DNA from: an uncultured Alphaproteobacteria bacterium
GTDB taxonomy: Bacteria; Pseudomonadota; Alphaproteobacteria; UBA6615
Length of the DNA stretch: 64,000 nucleotides
Direction: 5' to 3'
Assembly (NCBI GenBank): GCA_943787445.1
Contig: CALSML010000006.1
Coordinates: forward strand, 1 to 64,000
Shown here: positions 56,423 to 64,000 of the stretch, one piece after another
How the letters are laid out: every line of letters begins with the position of its first letter
Position numbering within the stretch: position 1 is the stretch's first letter
Notes under the pieces: model-generated
Told to the model about the DNA's origin: nothing
The model's input: the letters and a program-made list of their open reading frames with translations, nothing else
Database searches by the model: none
Program-made: the position numbers and the translations under genes

Positions 56423-57172
56423 CTAGGCCACCAGCACGTAGAGCGAGGAGACCGTCAGGGTCGTCAGGGCGATGATCCGGAAGGTTTTCTCGCTGGCCAG
56501 CGGGAACATCTTCGTACCGATCGCGGCGCCAACCACGAAGGGCACCAGCAGCACACCGACCAGCCAGGCGATCTCGATGGTGATCAGGCCCTTGAGCGTG
56601 AGAACGACGATGAAGCCGAACAGAATGATCGTGAAATAGGCGATCAGGTTCGCCCGGGTCAGCGCGGGGCTGTCATCGCTCGACATCAGATAGAGGATCA
56701 CCGGCGGGCCCGCGACGCCGGTGGCTCCGGCCAGCGCACCGCCGACCAGGCCAACCCCGATGGCCGGTCCCGTGCCTCGCGGGCCGCGATAGCGCCAGCC
56801 CGACCACAGGATCAGTGCGACGACCAGCACGATGGCGCCAATGGCCCGACGCATGTCATCGGCGGGCACGGAGACCAGAATGAAGGTGCCCAGCGGCAGC
56901 AGGATCACCGCGGGAATAGAAAAGGCCCAGACGGTCTTCCAGTGGGCAATCTTGATCGCCTTGGGAGTCAGCTGGATCGCCGGGGCGATCTCCACCAGCG
57001 CGGCGACCGGCACACCCACGGTCGGGCCCCAGATCAGGCTCAGAATCGGCGCATTGATCAGCGCCGAGCCAAAGCCCGAGAAGCCGCGGATCAGCCCGGC
57101 GGCGAACACCGACAGCACGGCAAAAATCAGCCGTGTGTCGAAATAATCGGCAGGAAAGGGAATGTCGGGCAT
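56423..57172 (-). CDS. TauE/SafE-family membrane permease
   Basis: 249 aa with about eight hydrophobic segments. Family signatures: FAAGLIRGFSGFGSALINAP near the start (the TauE repeat) and GLVGGALAGATGVAGPPVIL for the second repeat. Such proteins export sulfite, sulfoacetate or other organosulfur or C2 anions; the substrate is not visible. It converges with the GST gene, and no ribosome site is clear at the start. A sulfatase and a sulfurtransferase are encoded elsewhere in the window. Confidence 0.88.
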   Translation of the reverse strand: MPDIPFPADYFDTRLIFAVLSVFAAGLIRGFSGFGSALINAPILSLIWGPTVGVPVAALVEIAPAIQLTPKAIKIAHWKTVWAFSIPAVILLPLGTFILVSVPADDMRRAIGAIVLVVALILWSGWRYRGPRGTGPAIGVGLVGGALAGATGVAGPPVILYLMSSDDSPALTRANLIAYFTIILFGFIVVLTLKGLITIEIAWLVGVLLVPFVVGAAIGTKMFPLASEKTFRIIALTTLTVSSLYVLVA

Positions 57173-57204
57173 ATGCTGGGTCGATCTGAAGAAAAGGGAA
57201 AAGT

Positions 57205-57291
57205 CGTCATACCCGGACTTGATCCGGGTATCTCTTGTTCAGGCCGCAGCGCGGCGTTGAAAAGATGCCCGGATCAGGTCCGGCCATGACG
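57205..57291. repeat. Intergenic inverted repeat, family A, copy 8 (long linker)
   Basis: ACCCGGACTTGATCCGGGT, a 32-nt linker containing its own hairpin (GGCCGCAGCGCGGC), then GCCCGGATCAGGTCCGG, bounded by CGTCAT and ATGACG. Lies between TauE and the cupin, both on the minus strand. Confidence 0.82.
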
Positions 57292-57310
57292 CTGGTCTGT
57301 TCGTGGCGGA

Positions 57311-57898
57311 CTACTCGCCGAACTTGATGCCGATCCCGGCCATGGCGTCACGGGCGTCCTTGCCCCAGCGGCTTTCGATTTCCTCACCGGCCGCAGCGGA
57401 ATGGATAACCGTGTCGTGCTGCTCGCCCGGCGGTGACTGGATCGCCACGAACAGCCGGCCGAGATCATTCCCCACATTGGTGAACTCGCGATAGACACCG
57501 GGCGGCACCGAGATGAAGTCCATCGGCTCCAGTCGGATCGAATGTTCGCCGTTGTTACCCCAGGTGATGTCGAAGCTGCCCTGAATGCAGAAGAAATTCT
57601 CCACCGTGGCTGTGTGCTTGTGCAGGCCCGAACTGTCTCCGGGCGGGCATTCGGCGATGGTCACCGTCAGGCCATCCGCACCCTTCACCGGGGCCACCTT
57701 GCTGCGACCCTGCCAGCCCTCCGGGCTCATCACCGGATAGACCTTGTCCGAGGACATCATCTGCATGGCTTCCGGGGCAATACCATGGGCCGCGTTCATC
57801 GTATCCTTGTAGGGCACCAGATCGTCGAACCGCGCCACGCGCTTTTCCATCTCGTCGGGTGTGGGGGTCGCTGCGGTCTTGGGGGCAGGAGCGTTCAT
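57311..57898 (-). CDS. Cupin-domain protein, 195 aa
   Basis: Cupin core: PPGDSSGLHKHTATVENFFC (two His, Glu) and RLEPMDFISVPPGVYREFTN. N-terminal segment RVARFDDLVPYKDTMNAAHG and C-terminal IQSPPGEQHDTVIHS. The ATG at 57898 has GGAGA eight nucleotides before; the open frame upstream runs through a family B repeat and is not coding. Larger than the other two cupins of this window. No operon partner. Confidence 0.85.
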   Translation of the reverse strand: MNAPAPKTAATPTPDEMEKRVARFDDLVPYKDTMNAAHGIAPEAMQMMSSDKVYPVMSPEGWQGRSKVAPVKGADGLTVTIAECPPGDSSGLHKHTATVENFFCIQGSFDITWGNNGEHSIRLEPMDFISVPPGVYREFTNVGNDLGRLFVAIQSPPGEQHDTVIHSAAAGEEIESRWGKDARDAMAGIGIKFGE

Positions 57899-57963
57899 CG
57901 GTTCATCTCCGGAAAATGTTGGCACCATGATGGTGCAAAAGTCGTGTCTGTCCAAAAAGAATT

Positions 57964-58066
57964 CGTCATGGCCGGACTTATTCCGGCCATCCACGTCTGT
58001 GTGCCAGGCCCTGAGTTTGAGCATGGGTGACGGACGTGGAAACCCGCACGACCTGCGGGTAGGACG
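57964..58066. repeat. Intergenic inverted repeat, family B, copy 4
   Basis: About 103 nt from CGTCATGGCCGGACTTATTC to AACCCGCACGACCTGCGGG and AGGACG; inner arms CATCCACGTC and GACGTGGAAA. It lies in the 5' region of the cupin gene. Confidence 0.78.
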
Positions 58067-58090
58067 ATTGTGCGTGTTGCTGCTGTGGCG

Positions 58091-58903
58091 CTACTCCCAA
58101 CCAATCCAGTTGCACAGACCCTTGCCCATCACGAGCTCCAGATCCTCGCCCTTCAGCCAGGGCAGTTCCTCGGTGAACATGGTGACATATTCTCGATAGG
58201 TGCCTAGCAGGCGGGTGATGTCCGAAGCCCAGAACATGCGGTGCGGGCCGAAGGCATCAAACACCCGATGCAGCACGTCATGGGTGTTGGCATAGGGATA
58301 ATTTTCGGTGGAATAGGCCGGCATGGTGGAAGCCTTGACCGACACATTGTCGTATTTGGCCATCTCGATCAGTTGCGGGATCGGCGCAAAGGCCTCGTCG
58401 TCGCATTTCTGGCCGGGGAAGCCAAGATGGTCGACGGTCAGCTTGAGACCCGGATGGGCTTCGGCGATTCCCGGTACCACATCGATATGTCCCGACACCA
58501 TGAACATCACCGGCACGCCGGCGTCCTCGGCCGCGCTCCACAGCCATTCAAGATCACCCGACCGCAGCAGTTCCTGCTCGTCGGGCTTGCCGAAGGTGAA
58601 GCGCAGACCGAGCATGCCCGGCTGGTCGTTCCAGTTGGCGAGCTGATCGGCCGCCGAAGGATCAAACAACGGGAACCGCCCGAGCACAGCCAGACGGTCC
58701 GGGTGTTCGACTGCAGCGGCGCAGGCTTGGGAATTGTCATCGCCCATCCACATGGGCGGCACGATGACGGCCCGGTCGATCCCGGCTTCGTCCATTTCGG
58801 CGATCAGTTCCGGGGCATTGTATTCCGGGATTTTTCGATGCCAGGGGTTTGCGCCCTCGGGCCGGAAGCTCCAGAGATGCACTTGCGCGTCGGCGATCAT
58901 CAT
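58091..58903 (-). CDS. Amidohydrolase-family (amidohydrolase_2) protein
   Basis: 270 aa TIM-barrel hydrolase. It begins MMIADAQVHLWSF, the metal-strand variant DAQVH where many family members have DxHxH. Further marks are DEAGIDRAVIVPPMWMGDDN, LKLTVDHLGFPG and RMFWASDITRLLG (late aspartate). The family includes decarboxylases and lactonases for aromatic and sugar acids; the reaction is open. Last gene of the sseA-flavin reductase-amidohydrolase operon, 27 nt after the previous gene; GAGGAA sets the start. Confidence 0.82.
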   Translation of the reverse strand: MMIADAQVHLWSFRPEGANPWHRKIPEYNAPELIAEMDEAGIDRAVIVPPMWMGDDNSQACAAAVEHPDRLAVLGRFPLFDPSAADQLANWNDQPGMLGLRFTFGKPDEQELLRSGDLEWLWSAAEDAGVPVMFMVSGHIDVVPGIAEAHPGLKLTVDHLGFPGQKCDDEAFAPIPQLIEMAKYDNVSVKASTMPAYSTENYPYANTHDVLHRVFDAFGPHRMFWASDITRLLGTYREYVTMFTEELPWLKGEDLELVMGKGLCNWIGWE

Positions 58904-58930
58904 GTGCCGTTCCTCGTTCTCTTGATTGTC

Positions 58931-59584
58931 TTACTTGTCGCTGGGATGGCGGACATTGTCGGGTCGTTTGAGCGCGACAATGTTTTCGGGTTCGATCTTG
59001 GCGTAGTCCAGATAACCCAGCCGGGCGATCAGGTTCATCTTGTGGACATCGACAATGCCATCAGTGATCACATCGTCATCGATGTGAATGCCAACCACTT
59101 CGCCGATCACCATATGGGATTGGGAGTTGCGTCCCGGCGGCATGTCGATGGTCTGCAGATGCTTGCACTCCAACGCCACAGGCGAGGCCTTCACCCGTGG
59201 CGGGCGCACATTATGGCAGGGCGCAGATTCCAGACCGGCCTTGGCCATTTCGTCGACGCTGGAGGGCGCATGCTCGGCGGTCGCGATCATCTCGTGACGC
59301 AGATCCCAGGTGCACATGTTGAACACGAACTCACCCGTGTCCTGGGCGTTCTGATAGGAATCCTTTTTCTCGCCCGTGTCGGGCTTCACCGCATTCGGGC
59401 AGTACATCACGCAGGGCGGATCACCGCTGAGTGCGTTGAAGAAACTGAACGGGGCCAGATTAACCACGCCGTCCTTGCTCATTGTGGAGATCCAGCCGAT
59501 AGGGCGGGGCACCACCAACGCGTTGTAGACGGTGTGCTTGAAGGGTGGCGGCTTCATGCCGACTTCGAGGGGGTTGAAAAACAT
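58931..59584 (-). CDS. Flavin reductase-like FMN-binding protein
   Basis: 217 aa flavin reductase-like domain. VVPRPIGWISTMSKDGVVNL (about residues 25-44), then APFSFFNALSGDPPCVMYCP, TGEFVFNMCTWDLRHEMI, VALECKHLQTI and SHMVIGEVVGIHI. These proteins bind FMN and serve as reductases for monooxygenases or act on their own. No monooxygenase gene is adjacent. AGGA lies eight nucleotides before the start. Between sseA and the amidohydrolase on one transcript. Confidence 0.85.
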   Translation of the reverse strand: MFFNPLEVGMKPPPFKHTVYNALVVPRPIGWISTMSKDGVVNLAPFSFFNALSGDPPCVMYCPNAVKPDTGEKKDSYQNAQDTGEFVFNMCTWDLRHEMIATAEHAPSSVDEMAKAGLESAPCHNVRPPRVKASPVALECKHLQTIDMPPGRNSQSHMVIGEVVGIHIDDDVITDGIVDVHKMNLIARLGYLDYAKIEPENIVALKRPDNVRHPSDK

Positions 59585-59614
59585 CGGGTACGTCCTGTGC
59601 TGCTGCTGCGGTGA

Positions 59615-60490
59615 TCAGTCTTTTTCCATGGGCAGGCTGTCATCCTTGCCCCATTCCTGCATGGAGGCATCGTAAAGGGCCACATCCTCGTAGCCGAGAG
59701 CCTTCTGGGCGAAAAAACTCAGGGTGGCGGAGATGCCACCGCCACAATAATTGACGATTTTGCGGTCCGGGGTCGCGCCGGCGCTCTCGAACATGGCCCT
59801 AAGTGTCTCAGCATCTGAGAAAATGCCGGTCTCCATATCGCAAACCTGCGCATAGGGTACGTTCACACTGTTGGCGATCCGCCCCGGACGCCCAAAGGTC
59901 ATCCCACCCGTTCCGCTGAACTGCTCGGCCGAGAGCGCGTTGACCACCGCCACATCGGGATTGTCGAGCACCGCGAGGACTTCGTCCTTGCCATAGATCA
60001 CCTCCCGGCGCGGTCGGGCCGTGAAGGTGGCGGGCGCCATGGGCGAGGGGTCGGTTGACACGGGATGCCCGGCGCCGACCCAGCTGTTGTAGCCGCCATC
60101 GAGTACCATCGCGCGGTCAAACCCCATGGAGTGGAAGGACCACCAGGCCCGGGTGGACCAGAAGGGCTGGGTGCGGCTGTAGAGGACCAGACGCGTGTCG
60201 TCACCAATCCCGAGCGCGCCGACGCGTGCGGCAAAATCCTCAGGCTCGGGAAGCGTGAAGCGGAACTCGTGAGGGGTGATCGACAGATCGTCCTGGCAGT
60301 TCAGATAGGCAGCACCGGGAATATGTCCCGCAGCCCAACCCGCCTGATCGCCTTCGACCCGGTATTCGAACTCCGGATCGGGCACCAGCTTTGTGGTGGT
60401 ATCAAAGACGCGAATATCCGGATCATCAAGATGGGCGGCAAGCCATGCGGTATCCACCAGAAGCGCCGGGTCGAGTTGTGTGTCGGTCAT
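59615..60490 (-). CDS. sseA: 3-mercaptopyruvate/thiosulfate sulfurtransferase
   Basis: 291 aa, two rhodanese domains. First domain: VRVFDTTTKL-like strand and AAGHIPGAAYLNCQDDL; second domain holds the catalytic cysteine in IVNYCGGGISATLSFFA (CGGGIS, like the CGSGVT loop of mercaptopyruvate sulfurtransferases), preceded by GRIANSVNVPYAQ. It transfers sulfane sulfur to thiol acceptors or cyanide. First gene of a three-gene operon; GGGGGAG upstream. Divergent from the SDR operon. Confidence 0.88.
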   Translation of the reverse strand: MTDTQLDPALLVDTAWLAAHLDDPDIRVFDTTTKLVPDPEFEYRVEGDQAGWAAGHIPGAAYLNCQDDLSITPHEFRFTLPEPEDFAARVGALGIGDDTRLVLYSRTQPFWSTRAWWSFHSMGFDRAMVLDGGYNSWVGAGHPVSTDPSPMAPATFTARPRREVIYGKDEVLAVLDNPDVAVVNALSAEQFSGTGGMTFGRPGRIANSVNVPYAQVCDMETGIFSDAETLRAMFESAGATPDRKIVNYCGGGISATLSFFAQKALGYEDVALYDASMQEWGKDDSLPMEKD

Positions 60491-60616
60491 GTGAAATGCT
60501 CCCCCAAGCTTCCATCATACAGCCATCGCGCATGGACGCATGATGTAATACATTCAGTTGAGCAATGTGCGCGAGACATGACGCATATGCCAGTTTGAAA
60601 ACACGGGGAGAAGGTT

Positions 60617-61369
60617 ATGGCCGGACGCTTGGCTGACAAGGTTTTTGCGATCACCGGTGCGGAATCCGGTCTGGGGCGGGCGATGGCGCTGCGCGCGGCC
60701 AGTGAAGGCGCTAAGATCACCGTGGCTGGGCTCGACCAGCAGGGGCTTGAGGAAACCGTGGCCTCCATATCCAACCTTGAAGGAACGGGGATTGCGATTA
60801 CAACCGATGTGACCGATCAGGCGGCCGTCAACGCCATGATCGACGGCACGGTTGCCGAATTCGGCCGTCTCGATGGCGCGATCGCCAATGCCGGCGCGTT
60901 CAACGAATGGACTGCCTTTCAGGACTGGGACATTGCCGACTGGAACCGGGTCGTTGCGGTCAATCTGACCGGAGTCTTTGTGACGCTGCAATCGGCCGTC
61001 AAGGTTCTGTTGGCACAAGGAGAGGGCGGTTCGCTGCTCGCAACCGGTTCTTCCACCGCGATCCGGCCAGGACCGAGCCTTCTGCCGTATGTGTCCAGTA
61101 AGGGCGGGGTCCATCAGATGATGCGGGCCCTCGCGGTTGAGCTGGCCCCCCATAAGATCCGGGTGAACACGATTGTGCCCGGTATGGCGCGTACGCCGCC
61201 CGTCGAAAGTCAGGAAGGCTATATCGATGCTGGCCTGCAAGCTGTACCCATGGGGGAAATCGTTGAGCCCGAAGAAGTGGCCGCGCTGGTTGCCTTTGCC
61301 CTGTCGGACGAAGCGCCGCACATGACCGGTTCGCTCCTCAAAGTCGATGCGGGCCGAACCTCGGCCTGA
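60617..61369 (+). CDS. Short-chain dehydrogenase/reductase
   Basis: 250 aa classical SDR. Cofactor loop TGAESGLGRAMA (about residues 14-25), NAG in IANAGAF, catalytic serine in LATGSSTAI, and YVSSKGGVH for Tyr/Lys (about 156-160). The C-terminus (TGSLLKVDAG) follows the family pattern. The substrate is unknown. First gene of an operon with a quinone reductase and an acyl-CoA ligase, all plus strand with gaps of 40 and 45 nt. Confidence 0.88.
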   Translation: MAGRLADKVFAITGAESGLGRAMALRAASEGAKITVAGLDQQGLEETVASISNLEGTGIAITTDVTDQAAVNAMIDGTVAEFGRLDGAIANAGAFNEWTAFQDWDIADWNRVVAVNLTGVFVTLQSAVKVLLAQGEGGSLLATGSSTAIRPGPSLLPYVSSKGGVHQMMRALAVELAPHKIRVNTIVPGMARTPPVESQEGYIDAGLQAVPMGEIVEPEEVAALVAFALSDEAPHMTGSLLKVDAGRTSA

Positions 61370-61409
61370 GCGATCGACAATCAGAATTACGCAACCGAAA
61401 GGGAAGTTA

Positions 61410-62387
61410 ATGGACGTCAAAGGCATTCAAATTGCCAAAACCGGTGGCCCGTCGGTTATGAAGTGGAAAACCATCACGGTTGACAAGCCGAAAAAGAGCC
61501 AGGTGACCGTGCGTCACACGGCAATCGGCTTCAATTTCATCGATATCAATCACCGGACCGGGCGTTACCCGTTGGAACTGCCCACGGGTATCGGTTCGGA
61601 AGCGGCCGGCGTCATCGAAGCCGTTGGTGCAGGTGTGAAAGACCTCAAGGTCGGCCAGCGTGTGGTCTATGTGGGCGCAGTGGGCACATATGCCGAAGCC
61701 CAGAACGTGTCTGCAGATATCTGCGTGCCGATCCCTTGGGATATCACCGACGAGATTGCGGCTGCGACCCATCTGAAGGGCATGACCGTGGAAATGCTCG
61801 TGGAACGTGTCGGCAAGGTCAAAAAGGGCGACGTCGTGTTTATGCATTCTGCGTCCGGCGGAGTTGGACTGTTGTTATGTCAGTGGGCCAAAGCCCGCGG
61901 CGCAACCGTCATCGGCACAGCGTCGTCAGCGTCCAAATGCAAGGAAATCCTGAAAGCCGGTGCCAAACACGCCATCGACACGTCAAAGAAGGACGTGGTG
62001 AAGGAGGTCGCCAAGATTACCAAGGGCGCAGGCGTTGACGTGATCTTTGATCCGGTCGGCAAGGACACCTACGAGATTTCGCTGGGTTGCCTGAAGGATC
62101 GCGGATTGCTGGCCAGTTTCGGTGGGGCTTCCGGCCCGGTGCCGCTCGTCGATCTGAACGAGTTCCGCTATATGGCGCGGGCCTGGACCCTGACGCGAGC
62201 ATCGTTGTTCAACTGGACGGCCAATCGTCCCGACCTGATCCATAGCTCAAAGCGGGTGTTCGCGATGATCCGTTCCGGCAAGGTGAAGGTGAAGATCAAC
62301 CAGCGATATCCGCTGAAAGATGCACCCCGGCTGCACAAGGATATCGAATCCCGCAAGCTGACCGGCATCAGCATGCTGGTGCCCTAG
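61410..62387 (+). CDS. NADPH:quinone reductase, zinc-free MDR family
   Basis: 325 aa. VRHTAIGFNFIDINHRTGRY (about residues 33-52), GIGSEAAGVIEAVG, the NADPH loop HSASGGVGLLLCQWA, and VDVIFDPVGKDTYEISLGCL. It lacks zinc ligands. It resembles quinone oxidoreductase QorA rather than the other MDR protein at 26726. The start ATG 61410 has GGGAAG seven nucleotides upstream. It could reduce an enoyl or quinone intermediate made by the flanking enzymes. Confidence 0.88.
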   Translation: MDVKGIQIAKTGGPSVMKWKTITVDKPKKSQVTVRHTAIGFNFIDINHRTGRYPLELPTGIGSEAAGVIEAVGAGVKDLKVGQRVVYVGAVGTYAEAQNVSADICVPIPWDITDEIAAATHLKGMTVEMLVERVGKVKKGDVVFMHSASGGVGLLLCQWAKARGATVIGTASSASKCKEILKAGAKHAIDTSKKDVVKEVAKITKGAGVDVIFDPVGKDTYEISLGCLKDRGLLASFGGASGPVPLVDLNEFRYMARAWTLTRASLFNWTANRPDLIHSSKRVFAMIRSGKVKVKINQRYPLKDAPRLHKDIESRKLTGISMLVP

Positions 62388-62432
62388 GCCCGGCCGCGTA
62401 TCTGAATAAACCGACGGGTGGAGCAGTAAATT

Positions 62433-63989
62433 ATGCGCGTTATCGACTTTTTCGACCGCGGAGCGCTGGTCCACCCGGATCGGGCTTTCATGATCGCAGA
62501 GGATGGTTCGACCACGAGCCATGCCCAAGCCCGCGAGCGATCACACAAAACAGCGTTGGCGATGATTGAAGCCGGGTTTGGCTATAGCAAACATGCTGCA
62601 ATCTACAGTCCAAACCATCCCAGCGCGTTTGACGCCTTGCTGGGATTGTACCGGGCGGGCGGTGTCTGGGTGCCCATAAATGCCCGGAACGCAGTTGCTG
62701 AGAATGCGTATATACTCAATAACAATGATGTTGAATTTCTGTTTTATAACAGTGAGTTCGAAGACAATATGAATTTCATAAGGAAGGAGTGTCCGGGTAT
62801 AAAAACATATGTTTGCCTGAACGGGCCCGGTGCCAATGCACCGTCCTATGAGGATTTCATCGCCGGCCATGACGGTCAGGCACCTGACTTCCCGGACAAA
62901 CCGGATGATATCTGCGGAATATTTCCCTCCGGCGGCACAACGGGCCGCCCCAAGGGAATTTTATGGACCAATCAGACCTTCGAAACCATGGTTGCTGCGA
63001 TGGCGGTCCATATGCCGCCAAAGAAGCCGCTGGTCCATCTTTGCGCCGCTCCCATGACCCACGCGGCCGGTGTGACGGCCTTGTCCCTGATGTGGTGTGG
63101 CACGACCAATGTCATCATGAATGGGGTTCAGTTACCCCAATTGATGGAAAACATAGAGAAATACGGCGTCACGAACCTTTTCCTGCCGCCAACGGCAATA
63201 TACGTGATGCTCGCCCATCCCGAGGTGCGGAATTACGACTACTCGTCGCTGGAGTATTTCTTGTATGCGGCAGCGCCGATGTCGGTCGACAAGCTCAGAG
63301 AGGCCATTGATGTGTTTGGGCCGATCATGGCCCAGAGTTATGGGCAAGCCGAAGCACCGATGATCTGCACCTATATGTCGCCTGAACAACATATTGAAGC
63401 GCTCGAAACCAACAAGGCGCATCGCCTGGCCAGCTGCGGTCAGCCCTGCCTGCTGACACCTGTCGACATCATGGATGATGATGAAAATATTCTTTCCGCC
63501 GGTGAGCGGGGAGAGATTGTGGTCCGTGGGACACTGGTGATGGCAGGTTACTACAAGAACAAGGACGCCACGGATGAGGTCTCGACCTCAAACGGCTGGC
63601 ATCGGACCGGCGATATCGGCGTGAAAGACGAGGATGGCTTCGTCTATATCGTGGATCGCAAGAAGGACATGATCATTTCCGGAGGTTTCAACGTTTATCC
63701 ATCAGAAATCGAGCAGGTGGTCTGGGGACATGACGCTGTTCAGGATTGCGCGGTGATAGGCGTCCCGGATGAAAAATGGGGTGAGGCGGTCAAGGCAATT
63801 GTTGAACTCAAACCCGGGCAAAGCGCGAGCGAGGAAGAAATCATCGCCCTGTGCAAGGACGAGCTTGGCAGCGTGAAAGCCCCCAAATCCGTGGAATTCT
63901 GGGACGAGTTGCCCCGATCGCCAGTGGGCAAGGTGCGCAAGAAGGATATGCGCGACAAGTTCTGGGCAGGCCAGGACCGTCAGGTATGA
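62433..63989 (+). CDS. AMP-forming acyl-CoA synthetase (class I adenylate-forming enzyme)
   Basis: 518 aa. ATP motif FPSGGTTGRPKGILW (about residues 164-178), MAQSYGQAEAPMI, GWHRTGDIGVKDEDG (ATP-binding Asp), DRKKDMIISGGFNVYPSEIE (hinge region), and the catalytic lysine in PRSPVGKVRKKD near the end. It activates a carboxylic acid to its CoA thioester; the substrate is not predictable, although medium-chain or aromatic acids are typical. Base usage in the first half is somewhat richer in A/T than its neighbours. Its stop overlaps the start of the next gene (ATGA). Confidence 0.9.
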   Translation: MRVIDFFDRGALVHPDRAFMIAEDGSTTSHAQARERSHKTALAMIEAGFGYSKHAAIYSPNHPSAFDALLGLYRAGGVWVPINARNAVAENAYILNNNDVEFLFYNSEFEDNMNFIRKECPGIKTYVCLNGPGANAPSYEDFIAGHDGQAPDFPDKPDDICGIFPSGGTTGRPKGILWTNQTFETMVAAMAVHMPPKKPLVHLCAAPMTHAAGVTALSLMWCGTTNVIMNGVQLPQLMENIEKYGVTNLFLPPTAIYVMLAHPEVRNYDYSSLEYFLYAAAPMSVDKLREAIDVFGPIMAQSYGQAEAPMICTYMSPEQHIEALETNKAHRLASCGQPCLLTPVDIMDDDENILSAGERGEIVVRGTLVMAGYYKNKDATDEVSTSNGWHRTGDIGVKDEDGFVYIVDRKKDMIISGGFNVYPSEIEQVVWGHDAVQDCAVIGVPDEKWGEAVKAIVELKPGQSASEEEIIALCKDELGSVKAPKSVEFWDELPRSPVGKVRKKDMRDKFWAGQDRQV

Positions 63990-64000
63990 GTGGCAACGCT
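63986..64000 (+). CDS. Start of a coupled downstream gene (five codons in window)
   Basis: ATG 63986 overlaps the acyl-CoA synthetase stop in the ATGA manner used elsewhere in the window (xdhA/xdhB, dctQ/dctM) and opens MSGNA before the sequence ends. The product cannot be named. Confidence 0.35.

Overview
The window looks like the chromosome of a GC-rich alphaproteobacterium, probably a marine or environmental heterotroph. Three things point there: the gene orders rplM-rpsI-argC and aminotransferase-hom-glpX-recJ, the class I PHA synthase with a divergent lipoprotein, and many intergenic inverted repeats of the type 'GTCATACCCGGACTTGATCC'. I see no phage, transposon, plasmid or CRISPR locus. 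The species cannot be fixed from the sequence alone.

Layout. 1-3.5 kb: 3' part of a molybdenum hydroxylase (form II CoxL type), a FecR-domain protein and a small partner. 3.6-8.1 kb: cutA, ytoQ, and the minus-strand run of an ECHDC3-like crotonase, two overlapping CoA-binding paralogues and metY. 8.5-20 kb: rplM-rpsI, argC, gamma carbonic anhydrase, phaC, an OmpA lipoprotein, aminotransferase-hom-glpX-recJ. 20-25 kb: tenA, tRNA-Glu, a beta-propeller protein, a CobW GTPase, a cupin. 25.5-33.4 kb: a catabolic block with hydrolase and quinone reductase, a LysR regulator, and a divergent TRAP transporter-sulfatase operon. 33.4-37.7 kb: guanine deaminase facing xdhAB. 37.8-39.6 kb: typA. 39.6-41.8 kb: a short segment richer in A+T with a flavin-type oxidase, a glutathione peroxidase and gene remnants. 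41.8-44.7 kb: mct-mcd, acyl-CoA enzymes of methylsuccinyl/mesaconyl-CoA metabolism. 44.9-52 kb: RraA-like aldolase and gltBD. 52-64 kb: cyclase, small ParB-fold protein, cupins, pyrC, GST, TauE, an sseA-flavin reductase-amidohydrolase operon, and a divergent SDR-quinone reductase-acyl-CoA ligase operon.

Physiology. PHA synthase, methylsuccinyl-CoA dehydrogenase and the mesaconyl-CoA CoA-transferase together suggest C2/C4 acyl-CoA assimilation linked to PHB turnover. XDH with guanine deaminase suggests purine salvage or catabolism. The TRAP-sulfatase block suggests uptake and hydrolysis of an organic anion.

Data quality matters here. At least fifteen genes, several normally essential (hom, glpX, gltB, typA), are broken by one-base indels. 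Where the correct reading can be restored by eye, most are single-base insertions. I therefore annotate these genes as full-length CDS spans carrying probable consensus errors, not as pseudogenes, and say so in each entry. The best biological leads are the mct-mcd pair, the TRAP-sulfatase block with its perfect operator palindrome, and four families of intergenic repeats, one with four copies of nearly constant length.
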